From assembly GCF_002741105.1 (NCBI RefSeq), contig NZ_NIQU01000003.1, forward strand, positions 478,044 to 542,043: a DNA stretch of 64,000 nt, in the 5' to 3' direction. This DNA is from Pseudomonas sediminis (GTDB taxonomy: Bacteria > Pseudomonadota > Gammaproteobacteria > Pseudomonadales > Pseudomonadaceae). Of the stretch, positions 28,071-36,781 are shown piece by piece; the stretch's first letter is position 1; the number at the start of each line of letters is the position of its first letter. The notes under the pieces are model-generated. The model worked only from the letters and a program-made list of their open reading frames with translations, was not told the origin of the DNA and made no database searches. Position numbers and translations under genes: made by a program.

Positions 28071-30524
28071 TCAAGGCGCGAGCAACGGCCGCCAGCCATC
28101 GCCGTCGCGAATCTGCAATGGCGTGCCGGGATGATCGTCCAGCCTAAGCAGATACAGCCAGCCATTTTCGACCAGCTCGCGCACCACCTGATGGCTGATG
28201 AGCACCTGATCGATCATCGAGCGCGGCGCAGTGATGATCACGCTCAGACGCAGCGGCCGATGCAACCAGCGCTGACCATCATGCAGCGACTGGCGCGCCA
28301 GGCCGATGCGCAGGTCGCCACCGTTGCCCTCGAATACCCCGATGTTGCCACCCACCACGTTGTGCAGCACCTTGTTGCCACTGCCGAAGCGCTGATTGTC
28401 GGTGGTCGAGATCAGGTACTGCAGGTTGATCCAGTGCGCCACCACCATGGGCGCAGTCATGATCAGTTCCAGCACCTTACCGCCCTCGTCCAGACGCCAG
28501 TCATAGTCATGCAGGAAGGCACGCCCCTGCAGGTCGAGGCCGCGGCTACGCGCGCGGGGCGCCGCGATGAAAGCGGCATTGCCAGCCAGCCCCCACTCCG
28601 GCCGTGTCTGCGCCCAGTCATCGGCACGCCGGCGCAGGGTAGCCAGGAGACGCTCCGGTTTTTGACGAATGGCCCCCAGCCCCAGTCGCGCCGCACGTTC
28701 CTCACGCACCCGCACGGCTGCGGCGTCCAGCGCCTGGCGCAGCCGCTGCCAGCTTGGCACGAGATCAGGTGGCAAGGCGTCACTGGCGAAGACGCGGACT
28801 TCGTCGGTGGTGGTGTTGTGCAGGCCCGACAGCACGTGGCAGTTCATCGGCAGTTCGATCCCCTGCTCGACCAGGCCCCGGCGCACCGCCGAATCGTTGA
28901 GTAGCTGGGCCAACACGCGGGCGTTGACCTCGCCGCTCTGGCCGCAACAGGCCCCGCAATCCAGCCCGGCAGCCTGTGGGTTGTTGGCGCTCTGACTGCC
29001 ATGGCCAAGCAGCAGGAGCAACGGCGGAAAGTCCCGCGTCAGACCCATAGCCCGCAGAATACGAGCCGCCAGTTGTACCCGCTGATCATTGCCAAGTGGC
29101 TTCAGAACCGGGCTGAGACGTTGCCACTCACCGGCTTTCAGTCCCGCGCGCTCGGCCGGCGCCAGGCCACGTAGCCACCCCCCCGTGCGCCCGAGCAATG
29201 AACCGGCGTAACCCAGGCCAAGCGACTCGACCAGGGCAAAGCCCGATGCCGGCAAACGCTCGAACAGGCGCCAGCGCCCCTGCCGCGCCAACCGTGCCTG
29301 GCGCCGCCCGGCCAGCCGAGCGTCGCAGGCCTCGTCACCGCAGCTGTCGCCGGCGCTCAGTTGCGGCGCCAGGAGTCCCGGCAACTGCGGACGGCTGGCT
29401 GTCGTGCCGAGCGGCATATAAGTGATCGGCAGACCGAAGAAGCCGGCAAAACCACCGGTCTGCACCTGCGGGCAGACTGCTTCAAGGGCGCGGCGCAGCG
29501 GCTCGGAGCGCACGTCGATGCAGAAGTACACCTTGGCCAGCGTTGGCTGCGCTGTAACGCTCTGTGCCTGGGCAGACTGCAGAAGCTGCTGCAGGTGCTC
29601 TTGCCAGGCCAGCTCTTCGGCGCGCTGCCACAGTTGCAGCGCCTGCCAGGCATGCGACGGCCGACTGCTGCGCCCCGCCTGCCAGGCCTCGCGCCAGGCA
29701 CTCCAGCGACTGCCTGAACCACGCCGGCGATCATCCACCAGCCACTCCCAGGCCGCGCGAATGGCCAACAAATCCAGCAGCGTGTCATCGTCGCTGCCCG
29801 CCTGACGCGCCAGCCAGCGCCGATAGGCGCACCAGGAGGCCCAGCCCAGGCTGCGCAACAGCAGACAATCGAACCATTCTTCCAGCTCGTCGGCTTTCAG
29901 CCCCAGGCGTTGTACGGCAGCTTCAAGCGCCGCCCGCGGCTGCAACGGCAACTCGGCGATACGTGCGCCCAACTCGCGACAGGCGCTAAGCACGCTGAGG
30001 CCACGATCGTCCTGCATGGCCTGGCGCCAGGCCTGATACAGCCCGCCCTGGCGATCGGCATGCCAGTCGGCCTGGCACTCGTCGAACCAGGCAGCGCAGC
30101 ACTGGCCGACCTGCTGGGTGATCAAGGTCGGCCAGCCCGGCAAGGCGATCTCGGCATCGGCCATATCCTCCAGCAACGACAGACCGGATACCTCCTGTTG
30201 TGCAGCCGGCAGAGCCTGCAGCAGATCAGGTACCGTCCAGCCGTGCGCATTGCCCTTCAAGACATGCTGCAAGTGGCGCTCGCCGATCTGCCCGTCGGCC
30301 CAGGCCTGGCGGTAGTCGTCAGCCGCTAGCGTCAATCGGCTGCCGACACGCAGCCAGAGCTGCTCGGCCACTTCAGCCCAAGGCTGCTGGCGCCGCTCCC
30401 ACAGCGGGCTGACGGCGATCATGCGATCCAATGGCCAGGTCGGCGCGATACGCTCACAAGCTCGCGCCGCGGCGGCGTGGAGGACGTCACGGTCGATAGT
30501 GACGAAATGTTCGATGGCGGTCAT
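28071..30524 (-). CDS. dabA: Inorganic carbon pump subunit DabA (DUF2309)
   Basis: DabA is the cytoplasmic, zinc-containing, carbonic-anhydrase-like subunit of the DAB complex, which turns CO2 into bicarbonate coupled to the ion gradient through DabB. The 817-residue protein has the zinc ligands C335 and D337 in YFCIDVRSEP, H508 in LGHGSQS and C523 in LDCGACCG. They are spaced exactly as in Halothiobacillus DabA (C351, D353, H524, C539, recalled). The start at 30524 follows GGAGAGCGCC and overlaps the dabB stop by four bases. In a heterotroph it would supply bicarbonate to carboxylases under low CO2. Confidence 0.9.
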   Translation of the reverse strand: MTAIEHFVTIDRDVLHAAAARACERIAPTWPLDRMIAVSPLWERRQQPWAEVAEQLWLRVGSRLTLAADDYRQAWADGQIGERHLQHVLKGNAHGWTVPDLLQALPAAQQEVSGLSLLEDMADAEIALPGWPTLITQQVGQCCAAWFDECQADWHADRQGGLYQAWRQAMQDDRGLSVLSACRELGARIAELPLQPRAALEAAVQRLGLKADELEEWFDCLLLRSLGWASWCAYRRWLARQAGSDDDTLLDLLAIRAAWEWLVDDRRRGSGSRWSAWREAWQAGRSSRPSHAWQALQLWQRAEELAWQEHLQQLLQSAQAQSVTAQPTLAKVYFCIDVRSEPLRRALEAVCPQVQTGGFAGFFGLPITYMPLGTTASRPQLPGLLAPQLSAGDSCGDEACDARLAGRRQARLARQGRWRLFERLPASGFALVESLGLGYAGSLLGRTGGWLRGLAPAERAGLKAGEWQRLSPVLKPLGNDQRVQLAARILRAMGLTRDFPPLLLLLGHGSQSANNPQAAGLDCGACCGQSGEVNARVLAQLLNDSAVRRGLVEQGIELPMNCHVLSGLHNTTTDEVRVFASDALPPDLVPSWQRLRQALDAAAVRVREERAARLGLGAIRQKPERLLATLRRRADDWAQTRPEWGLAGNAAFIAAPRARSRGLDLQGRAFLHDYDWRLDEGGKVLELIMTAPMVVAHWINLQYLISTTDNQRFGSGNKVLHNVVGGNIGVFEGNGGDLRIGLARQSLHDGQRWLHRPLRLSVIITAPRSMIDQVLISHQVVRELVENGWLYLLRLDDHPGTPLQIRDGDGWRPLLAP

Positions 30525-32056
30525 AGGCGCTCTCCGGTGATGGCTTGGTTGGCGGGCAGTGGGCGTACCGGCCACAGGCGGAAGGTCAGACGAGTGAAAT
30601 GTTCATCGAGGAAGAAACCAGCGAATGCCGCCGGATACAGGCGCCGCGCCAGCAGGCCCTGAGGCCGCGCGACGATCCACGCCTGCAACAGATAGAGCCC
30701 AAGGAACAGCGCCAGGGCCAGCAAGCTCAGATACAGTGGCGCCGAGGCGAACGCCGCGCCGGATGCAAGAATCCAGCTGGCTGCCAGGTGCCACAGCAGA
30801 TACAGCCCCAGCAACGCAGCCAGCATCAGCGCAGCGTAAACCGGCTGACTGCGCCGCAGGCACCAGGGCGCAAGCCCCACCGCAAGAATGACCAGGGCCT
30901 CCAGCGGCAGCGGATGCATCGGTACCTGGTGCCGCCAGAGCTGATCGAGCAGCGCCACGGCCAGCCCCGCAAGCGCCAGCCCCAGCAACAGCGAGAGCAA
31001 TCCCGGTGCCGGCCGCTGCGGTTGCAACGCCTGATGACGCACCTGCAACAGCCTCTCCCCGGAGGTGAGAAAGGCATGTGCCTTGTACAGCGAGTGGGCC
31101 AACAGGTGCACCAGTGCCAATTCATAGAGGCCCAGGCCGCATTCGAGCAGCATGAAACCCATCTGCGCGCAGGTCGACCAGGCCAGGCGCACCTTGATGC
31201 TGATACGCGTCATCATCACCAGCGCCGCGAGCACGGCAGTCAGGCCGCCCACCACCACCAGCAGCGTCTGGGCAACTGGGGCGGCCGACAGCAAGGGCGC
31301 GAAACGCAGCAGGACGAAACCGCCCAGGTTGACCAGCCCGGCATGCAGCAGCGCCGACACCGGCGTCGGCGCCTCCATCACCTGGATCAGCCAGCCATGT
31401 ACCGGCAACTGCGCGGACTTGAGGATTACCGCCAACACCAGCAGCACCGCCGCCAGGTGCAGATCCCAGCCAAGGGCGCCGCCGTCGAGGCGCACCGCCA
31501 CCTGATCGAGAATCTGCGCAAGTTCGCTGCTGCCACCCGCTCGCACCAGCAGCACGCTGGCCAGCAGCAGACAGACATCGGCCAGGCGGCTGGCGAGAAA
31601 TTTCTTGTGCGCCACCACCAGTGCCATGGGGCGGTCGCGATAGAAGGTCAGCAGCTGGTGCAGGCACAGGCTGGAGACGATCCAGGCAGCCACCAGCCCG
31701 TACAAATCGCGACTGGTCACCACCATGGCTACCGCCGCCAGGGTGCCGAGCAACGCCAGCAGATAACGACGCTGACCGGGCTCACCCTGCAGGTAACGCG
31801 CGGAAAACTCGACGATTACCAGAGCAAGCAGGCTGATCAGGGTGGCCATGGCCAGCCCCAGGCGGTCGGCCGGCTGATCGTCGAGGCCAGCCTGCGCCAG
31901 CGCGGCCAGCACCAGAGCCAAACCGCCGATTCCAGCCAGGCGCCCTGGCCACCAGAGGCTGGCCGCCATGCGGGTCGGCCACCAGGCCACCGGCAGCAGT
32001 GCCAGGGCGTACAGCCAGGGCAGCCAGGTGGCCAATTGAGAAGACAGAGGCAGCAT
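30521..32056 (-). CDS. dabB: Inorganic carbon pump membrane subunit DabB (NuoL/MrpA-like)
   Basis: This polytopic membrane protein of the proton-translocating NuoL/NdhF/Mrp family has 511 residues and roughly 14 hydrophobic segments. The conserved antiporter-like core is visible (LKSAQLPVHGWLIQVMEAPTPVSALLHAGLVNLGGFVLLRF), with key Lys/His residues and HLLAHSLYKAHAFLTSG. It couples ion flow to DabA. The start at 32056 is preceded by GGAGATCG. It is the first gene of the dabBA operon, divergent from a LysR gene. Confidence 0.9.
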   Translation of the reverse strand: MLPLSSQLATWLPWLYALALLPVAWWPTRMAASLWWPGRLAGIGGLALVLAALAQAGLDDQPADRLGLAMATLISLLALVIVEFSARYLQGEPGQRRYLLALLGTLAAVAMVVTSRDLYGLVAAWIVSSLCLHQLLTFYRDRPMALVVAHKKFLASRLADVCLLLASVLLVRAGGSSELAQILDQVAVRLDGGALGWDLHLAAVLLVLAVILKSAQLPVHGWLIQVMEAPTPVSALLHAGLVNLGGFVLLRFAPLLSAAPVAQTLLVVVGGLTAVLAALVMMTRISIKVRLAWSTCAQMGFMLLECGLGLYELALVHLLAHSLYKAHAFLTSGERLLQVRHQALQPQRPAPGLLSLLLGLALAGLAVALLDQLWRHQVPMHPLPLEALVILAVGLAPWCLRRSQPVYAALMLAALLGLYLLWHLAASWILASGAAFASAPLYLSLLALALFLGLYLLQAWIVARPQGLLARRLYPAAFAGFFLDEHFTRLTFRLWPVRPLPANQAITGERL

Positions 32057-32124
32057 GAACGATCTCCAGAGATAGGCGCGTGATGGCACTAGTCTCCTGG
32101 AGCGCTATATTTATTTAAAATAGA

Positions 32125-32138
32125 TTGATAAGAATCAA
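32125..32138. promoter_or_regulatory. LysR-type site before dabB
   Basis: TTGAT-AAGA-ATCAA is a perfect 5-bp inverted repeat overlapped by a second one, AGAAT-CAAAC-ATTCT (32131-32145), in the AT-rich gap between dabB and the LysR gene. It is a likely operator for that regulator. Confidence 0.5.
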
Positions 32139-32162
32139 ACATTCTTCTTTTGAGAACCAAGC

Positions 32163-33050
32163 ATGCGACGGCTCAACTTCCATCACCTGCACTACTTCTG
32201 GGCTGTGGCCAAGGAAGGCAATTTGACCCGCGCAGCCCAGTCGCTGCACGTCGCCCAGTCGGCGCTCTCGACGCAGATTCGCGCGCTCGAAGAGCAACTT
32301 GGTCATGCCTTGTTCATCCGCTCCGGGCGCAATCTGCTGCTCACCGAAGCAGGACAGCTGGTGCTGGATTACGCCGACAGCATCTTCGCCCTCGGCAGCG
32401 AACTGCAGATGACCCTTCAGGGCGTGCTGCAGGCCAACCGGCAACTGCGCATCGGCGCCGTGGCCACGCTGTCGCGTAATTTTCAGGAGAATCTGCTACG
32501 GCCCTTTCTCGGCCGCGCTGAGCTGCGCATGATCCTGGAATCCGGCAGCCTAGGTGAGTTGCTGGAGCGCCTTGCGTTGCACAATCTCGACGTGGTGCTG
32601 ACCAATCAGGCGGTCAGCAGCGATGCCCAACGCCCGTGGCGCTGCCGCCTGCTGGACAGGCAGAGCGTGTGCCTGGTGGGTCCGCCGCGCGCAGGCAGTT
32701 TCGATCTACGACGCGATCTGCAAGGGGCGCGTCTGATCGTTCCGGGAAGCAGCAGCGATATTCGCAGTCAGTTCGAACTGTTCTGCGACAGCCAGGGTCT
32801 GCAGCCGGACATTTGCGCCGAGGTCGACGACATGGCCATGCTGCGCCTGCTGGCAAGAGACTCCGGCGACATGGCGCTGCTACCGGCGGTGGTGGTGCAG
32901 GACGAACTGCAATCGGGGGTGCTGCAGCTGTACGCCGAGATTCCCGAGATCGCCGAGCAGTTCTTCGCCATCACCCTGCAACGCCAGTTTACGCTGGATG
33001 TACTGGACGAACTGCTCGGTCAGCCCCAACCCCCTTCAACCGGAGATTGA
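32163..33050 (+). CDS. LysR-family regulator (NhaR-like), probable dab regulator
   Basis: This 295-residue LysR regulator opens MRRLNFHHLHYFWAVAKEGNLTRAAQSLHVAQSALSTQIRALEEQLG, the NhaR-type subgroup. It diverges from dabBA, an arrangement known for dab operons, so it probably activates the carbon pump in response to low inorganic carbon or to pH/ion signals. The link is inferred from position and the palindrome between the genes. Confidence 0.86.
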   Translation: MRRLNFHHLHYFWAVAKEGNLTRAAQSLHVAQSALSTQIRALEEQLGHALFIRSGRNLLLTEAGQLVLDYADSIFALGSELQMTLQGVLQANRQLRIGAVATLSRNFQENLLRPFLGRAELRMILESGSLGELLERLALHNLDVVLTNQAVSSDAQRPWRCRLLDRQSVCLVGPPRAGSFDLRRDLQGARLIVPGSSSDIRSQFELFCDSQGLQPDICAEVDDMAMLRLLARDSGDMALLPAVVVQDELQSGVLQLYAEIPEIAEQFFAITLQRQFTLDVLDELLGQPQPPSTGD

Positions 33051-33054
33051 AGCC

Positions 33055-33879
33055 ATGCAACCCCCAACGCTCGGCATAGACCTGGGTGGTACCAAGCTGT
33101 TGATGGTCGCCGCCGATCAGGAATCACGTGTGGTAACCGGGCCTCACTTCACCCCCCAGCAGCTACACCAGCACCTTGTGGAGTTCATGACGCATCATGG
33201 CATTGAACGCGCCAACATCGGCATTGCCGTCCCTGGGCTGGTCGATGCCAGTCAACGCCTGGTAGCTTGCGACGTACTGCCCCATTTCACCGGATGGCGG
33301 CCGCAGACCGAGTTGGCTGCTGTTGCTCAACAGGTCACGGTACTCAATGATGTCAAGGCAGCTCTGGGCGAAGAGTTCCACGACGCCCCCGCCAGTCTGA
33401 CTGCCGTCATGATCATGGTCGGTACGGCAATCGGTGCAGGCATCCTTGCTGATGGGCGTCCACTGCGCGGTTGCAGTGGTTGGGCTGGAGAATTGGGATA
33501 CATCCCAGTGCTGGACGCTGACGGCCAGTTACGGCGCCTCGATGAACGGGCGGGAGGCGCAGCAATCACCACATACTGCAACATGCCCGCTGACGAGTTG
33601 GCTCGGCTGGCGCAGGCTGGCGACGCGCGGGTACTGGCGAGTATCGCCGATGCCGGTCAGGCCTTTGGCTTGGGCCTGGCCACAGTCATCAACCTGATTA
33701 ACCCTTCGGTAATCGCTCTGGGTGGAGGTACGCTGGCATTGCCTGGCTATCTGGATGCGGCCCTTGCAAGCGCGCAAAAGGCCTCGATTACAACGCTCTG
33801 GCAGGCCTGCGAAATTCGCATGGTGCGTACCGGCCACAAGGTAGTGGCCCTCGGAGCAGCGCGCGCTGCAAGCGTTTGA
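33055..33879 (+). CDS. ROK-family sugar kinase
   Basis: This 274-residue ROK protein would phosphorylate a hexose. The ATP-binding motif LGIDLGGTKLLMV is at the start and a second phosphate loop is seen in VGTAIGAGILADG. SGWAGELGYIPV corresponds to the catalytic/substrate segment. The typical ROK zinc motif CxCGxxGC is missing: the region reads LDADGQLRRLDERAGG. No helix-turn-helix is present, so it is an enzyme rather than a repressor. The start at 33055 lies just past the LysR stop. The substrate is not determinable. Confidence 0.8.
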   Translation: MQPPTLGIDLGGTKLLMVAADQESRVVTGPHFTPQQLHQHLVEFMTHHGIERANIGIAVPGLVDASQRLVACDVLPHFTGWRPQTELAAVAQQVTVLNDVKAALGEEFHDAPASLTAVMIMVGTAIGAGILADGRPLRGCSGWAGELGYIPVLDADGQLRRLDERAGGAAITTYCNMPADELARLAQAGDARVLASIADAGQAFGLGLATVINLINPSVIALGGGTLALPGYLDAALASAQKASITTLWQACEIRMVRTGHKVVALGAARAASV

Positions 33880-33919
33880 GCGGCGCTGGAGCCGGTATCC
33901 AGCGCCATGCACTTTATGC

Positions 33920-34570
33920 TTAGAGATGCGTGAAGACGCGCTCGGCTGGCAGACGCGACTTCGGCAGCGCGGCATTGAAATCGCTGTCGCTGTGATACCC
34001 CAGCGCCACCGCGACCATGCTGCTCAGCCCCTGAGCGGCCAGTCCCAGTTCCTCATCCAGCGCCTCGCGGTCGATGCCCTCCATCGGCGTGGCGTCCACA
34101 CCTTTGGCCGCAGCGCCCAGGAGCAAGGTGCCGAGCGCCAGATAAGCCTGTTTCTCCGCCCAGTGTGGGATATCGCCCAGGCCGCGGTGCAGCTCGACAT
34201 AGCTGCTGCGAGTGTTGTGCTGAGTGGTGCGCGCCGCGTCATCGCGGAAACGGCCATCATCGGCTTCCTGCTGCAGCACATCGGCCAGATGGGCATCGTC
34301 GAGGTCGCGGCGGGCGCAGATCAGGATCACATGCGAGGCGTTGAGGATCTTCGGCTGGTTGTAGGCGAAGCCGCCCTGAGCCCCCTTGGCCAGGCGCGCT
34401 TTGCCCTCGGCGGTGCTCGCCACGACGAAGTGCCAGGGCTGCGAATTGACCGAAGACGGCGACAGACGCAGTAACTCCAGCAGCTCATCGATGGTCGCCT
34501 GATCCACCTGGCGGCTCGCATCGTAAGCCTTGGTGGTGTAACGCTGACGCGCGAAAGAAACGGGGCTCAT
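33920..34570 (-). CDS. Nitroreductase family protein, NfsB-like
   Basis: This FMN-dependent, oxygen-insensitive NAD(P)H oxidoreductase has 216 residues, close to E. coli NfsB. The N-terminal phosphate-binding stretch FARQRYTTKAYD and the RLSPSSVNSQPWHFVVAS segment are characteristic, as is the C-terminal LGYHSDSDFNAALPKSRLP. Such enzymes reduce quinones, nitroaromatics or dihydropteridines. The start at 34570 follows AGGAGTG. It is convergent with the ROK kinase. Confidence 0.88.
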   Translation of the reverse strand: MSPVSFARQRYTTKAYDASRQVDQATIDELLELLRLSPSSVNSQPWHFVVASTAEGKARLAKGAQGGFAYNQPKILNASHVILICARRDLDDAHLADVLQQEADDGRFRDDAARTTQHNTRSSYVELHRGLGDIPHWAEKQAYLALGTLLLGAAAKGVDATPMEGIDREALDEELGLAAQGLSSMVAVALGYHSDSDFNAALPKSRLPAERVFTHL

Positions 34571-34695
34571 GAACACACTCCTGATCGATGGATGACGCAA
34601 AATGGACGCCAGTCTGCAGCATGTCTGTGCATGAAAAAAGCAGGCAATACCGCTAGGAGTTTCAAAGCAAAGATGAAAATGCAGGCATCAGCTCT

Positions 34696-34851
34696 CTAGC
34701 GGGCCACGCCAGCGCTCTGCAAGCATTCGATAAGACCCGCGACGGCCGCCGAGCGGCTGATCTTGGGATACAGCGCACCGATCTCGCGATGAATTGGCGC
34801 CTGGCGGAGTGTGATGGCGCGCACGCTCCCGGGCAGCGGTATAGAAGCGAA
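34696..34851 (-). pseudogene. Probable remnant of a LysR regulator (C-terminal tail only)
   Basis: A 51-codon open stretch without a start codon (in-frame stop at 34852) reads like the last part of a LysR effector domain: PGSVRAITLRQAP, HREIGALYPKISRSAAV and GLIECLQ. It is upstream of and in the same direction as the nitroreductase gene. The rest of the gene is not present, so this looks like a deletion remnant; the family match is by eye only. Confidence 0.35.
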
Positions 34852-34938
34852 TCAGCGATTCTTGCCGAAATGAGCCAACGCTGACATGGGCTTGGCAAGA
34901 CATCACTCAGACCAGAAAAGGGATTTTCTTAAAATCAT

Positions 34939-34977
34939 GTAAGAAATAACCTCACCCGGTTTTCAGTCATTTCTTAC
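34939..34977. promoter_or_regulatory. Inverted repeat upstream of the pilus operon
   Basis: GTAAGAAAT (34939-34947) and its exact complement ATTTCTTAC (34969-34977) lie 30 bases apart, start to start (three helical turns), in an AT-rich region before the pilus promoter. This is a good candidate for an activator or H-NS-type control site. Confidence 0.5.
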
Positions 34978-35059
34978 GCGAACATTTTTTTCCTGACCAT
35001 TCAGTTACTTATTTATCAAGTTCAATTCTCATTCAAGCGAAGCGGCAGCTGAGCATTTT

Positions 35060-35092
35060 TTGAGCATCCGAAATGGCTGGACTATGGTCCAG
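35060..35092 (+). promoter_or_regulatory. Sigma-70-like promoter of the pilus operon with an overlapping palindrome
   Basis: TTGAGC (35060-35065) and TATGGT (35083-35088) are 17 bases apart. The -10 lies inside the perfect palindrome CTGGAC-TATG-GTCCAG (35077-35092), which could be a repressor site. The first pilin gene starts at 35121. Confidence 0.5.
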
Positions 35093-35120
35093 ACATACCC
35101 ATTTCGAAGGGATTCGACTG

Positions 35121-35654
35121 ATGAAGCCTGTCATGAGAACCGCCGCTCTAGCCCTTTCTCTCTTTGCCGCACCGGCTTTTTCGGCAGGCCAGTTGCAGGG
35201 TCAGCTGAACGTCCAGATCACCATTGGTACCGGTTGTACGGTGACCAATGGCGCCGCCAGCGGTAGTAGCAACACATTCGGCTCACTGTCCTTCGGTAAC
35301 TATAACGACCTCGCCAACCTGATCGACGGCCGCTCCTTCGGCAGTGCCGGCGGTAGCTCATTCGGTTTGCAATGCAGCCTCGGCACGGCCTACAGCATCG
35401 CACTCAACTCCGGGCAAAACGCTACCGGCGGACAACGCAGAATGATCAACTCAGGTGCCTACGTCGCTTACAACCTTTACCAGGACAGCGGCCGTAGCCA
35501 AGCCTGGGGCGATGGTGGTGCCACGGGCACGGTGCTGTCAGGCACCGGCACTGGCAACAATGAAGAAGTGATCGTCTACGGCCGAGTACCAGCACAAACC
35601 ACCCCTAGCCCTGGCACCTACACCGATACCGTCCAGGTCACCATCGCCTGGTAA
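35121..35654 (+). CDS. cupE1: Archaic chaperone-usher pilin, spore coat U domain (CupE1-like major subunit)
   Basis: This secreted pilin of 177 residues has a signal peptide ending near AAPAFSAG and one spore coat U (SCPU) domain. The N-terminal donor strand GQLNVQITIGTGCTV, the paired cysteines, and C-terminal YTDTVQVTIAW are characteristic of archaic pilins. It is first in a six-gene operon (three pilins, chaperone, usher, tip) with the order of P. aeruginosa cupE and Acinetobacter csu. The regulator pair PprAB known for cupE is not in this window. The symbol is by homology of operon layout. Confidence 0.82.
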   Translation: MKPVMRTAALALSLFAAPAFSAGQLQGQLNVQITIGTGCTVTNGAASGSSNTFGSLSFGNYNDLANLIDGRSFGSAGGSSFGLQCSLGTAYSIALNSGQNATGGQRRMINSGAYVAYNLYQDSGRSQAWGDGGATGTVLSGTGTGNNEEVIVYGRVPAQTTPSPGTYTDTVQVTIAW

Positions 35655-35705
35655 TCACCGCCCGCGCCACCAAGAGGATCTCGAACTCGCCAGGGAAGAA
35701 TCGTC

Positions 35706-36206
35706 ATGCCACGCCTGATCGCCCTTCTATTCCTGCTGACTCCGGCAGCTTTGCCGGCGGTCGACAAGACCGCCACCATCGCCCTGAACGTCGAGGTGTT
35801 GCCGGCCTGCCAGGCAGGTAGCACCAGCGGTTCAGGCGTCAGCTTCGGTACGCTGGATTTCGGTACCCACCTCAGAATCGACAACCTGATCACCCGCGTC
35901 GGCCAGCCAGGAGCTGGCGCCCTACGCGTCAATTGCCAGCAGAGCATTCCCTACCGCGTACTGATCAACGCGGGCCACAGCGGTAGCACCAACAACCGGC
36001 AGATGGTCGGCCCCAGCTCGGCCGTGCTCACCTACAACCTTTACACCGGTGCGGACTACGCCACCGTCTGGGACAACAGCACGGGGGTCAGCGCGGTCGG
36101 CAACGGCCAGGATCAATGGCTACCGATCTATGCCCGTGTGCCGGCGCAGAGCGCCCCACCGCCCGGTAGCTACAGCGATACGTTGACCGTCACGGTGAGT
36201 TGGTGA
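35706..36206 (+). CDS. cupE2: SCPU-domain minor pilin (CupE2-like)
   Basis: This exported pilin subunit of 166 residues has a signal peptide (MPRLIALLFLLTPAALPAV) and one SCPU domain: ATIALNVEVLPACQAG at the N-terminus and YSDTLTVTVSW at the end. Its TGA overlaps the next ATG by one base (TGATG), showing translational coupling within the pilus operon. Confidence 0.8.
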   Translation: MPRLIALLFLLTPAALPAVDKTATIALNVEVLPACQAGSTSGSGVSFGTLDFGTHLRIDNLITRVGQPGAGALRVNCQQSIPYRVLINAGHSGSTNNRQMVGPSSAVLTYNLYTGADYATVWDNSTGVSAVGNGQDQWLPIYARVPAQSAPPPGSYSDTLTVTVSW

Positions 36207-36778
36207 TGCCGTGCCGGCGCCAGTCACTCGGGGTTTCCAGCCTGTTCAGCCTGATCGTACTGGCCATGCACGCCTTGCCAGCCCAAGGCGACACCGGCAT
36301 CAACGACCTGGTTATCAGCCAGAGCTTCCAGATACGCGCGGAAATCGTACCCGGGTGTCTGCTCGGTGCCGGTGGCAGCGACGCCACCTCGTTCGGCAGC
36401 ATTTCGTTCGGCCAGATCAGTACCCTGCCAAGCAACCTGGACACCGCCAGCGCACCGGGCAATGGCTCCATCGTGCTGCAATGTTCCCCCGGCACCGCCG
36501 TCACGATTGCATTCAATGCCGGCCTCAATGCCAGCAGCGTCGGTGGCGGGCGCTACCTCGCGCGCGGTGCGGAGCGCCTGCGCTACCAGCTGTACCAGGA
36601 CGCCGCGCGCAGCATCATCTGGGGCGATGGCAGCAACGGCGGCACGCGCATGAGCATCAACTTTCCCGTTGGCGGCGCCACGCAGACCTATACGGTCTAT
36701 GCCCGCCTGTTCAGTGTCAGCCCGCTGCCGTCGGCCGGCATCTACACCGACACCATCACCGTCACCGTGAGTTATTGA
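36206..36778 (+). CDS. cupE3: SCPU-domain minor pilin (CupE3-like)
   Basis: This 190-residue exported pilin has a hydrophobic signal sequence (SLFSLIVLAMHALPAQG), a donor strand SQSFQIRAEIVPGCLLG with the first cysteine, and C-terminal YTDTITVTVSY. The ATG at 36206 overlaps the preceding stop. It is third of three pilins before the chaperone gene, which starts three bases after its stop. Confidence 0.8.
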   Translation: MPCRRQSLGVSSLFSLIVLAMHALPAQGDTGINDLVISQSFQIRAEIVPGCLLGAGGSDATSFGSISFGQISTLPSNLDTASAPGNGSIVLQCSPGTAVTIAFNAGLNASSVGGGRYLARGAERLRYQLYQDAARSIIWGDGSNGGTRMSINFPVGGATQTYTVYARLFSVSPLPSAGIYTDTITVTVSY

Positions 36779-36781
36779 GCC

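Noticed and set aside
30545..32083. 512-codon plus-strand frame opposite dabB
   Set aside because: Gln/Arg/His-rich sequence antisense to a clear membrane protein; composition artefact.
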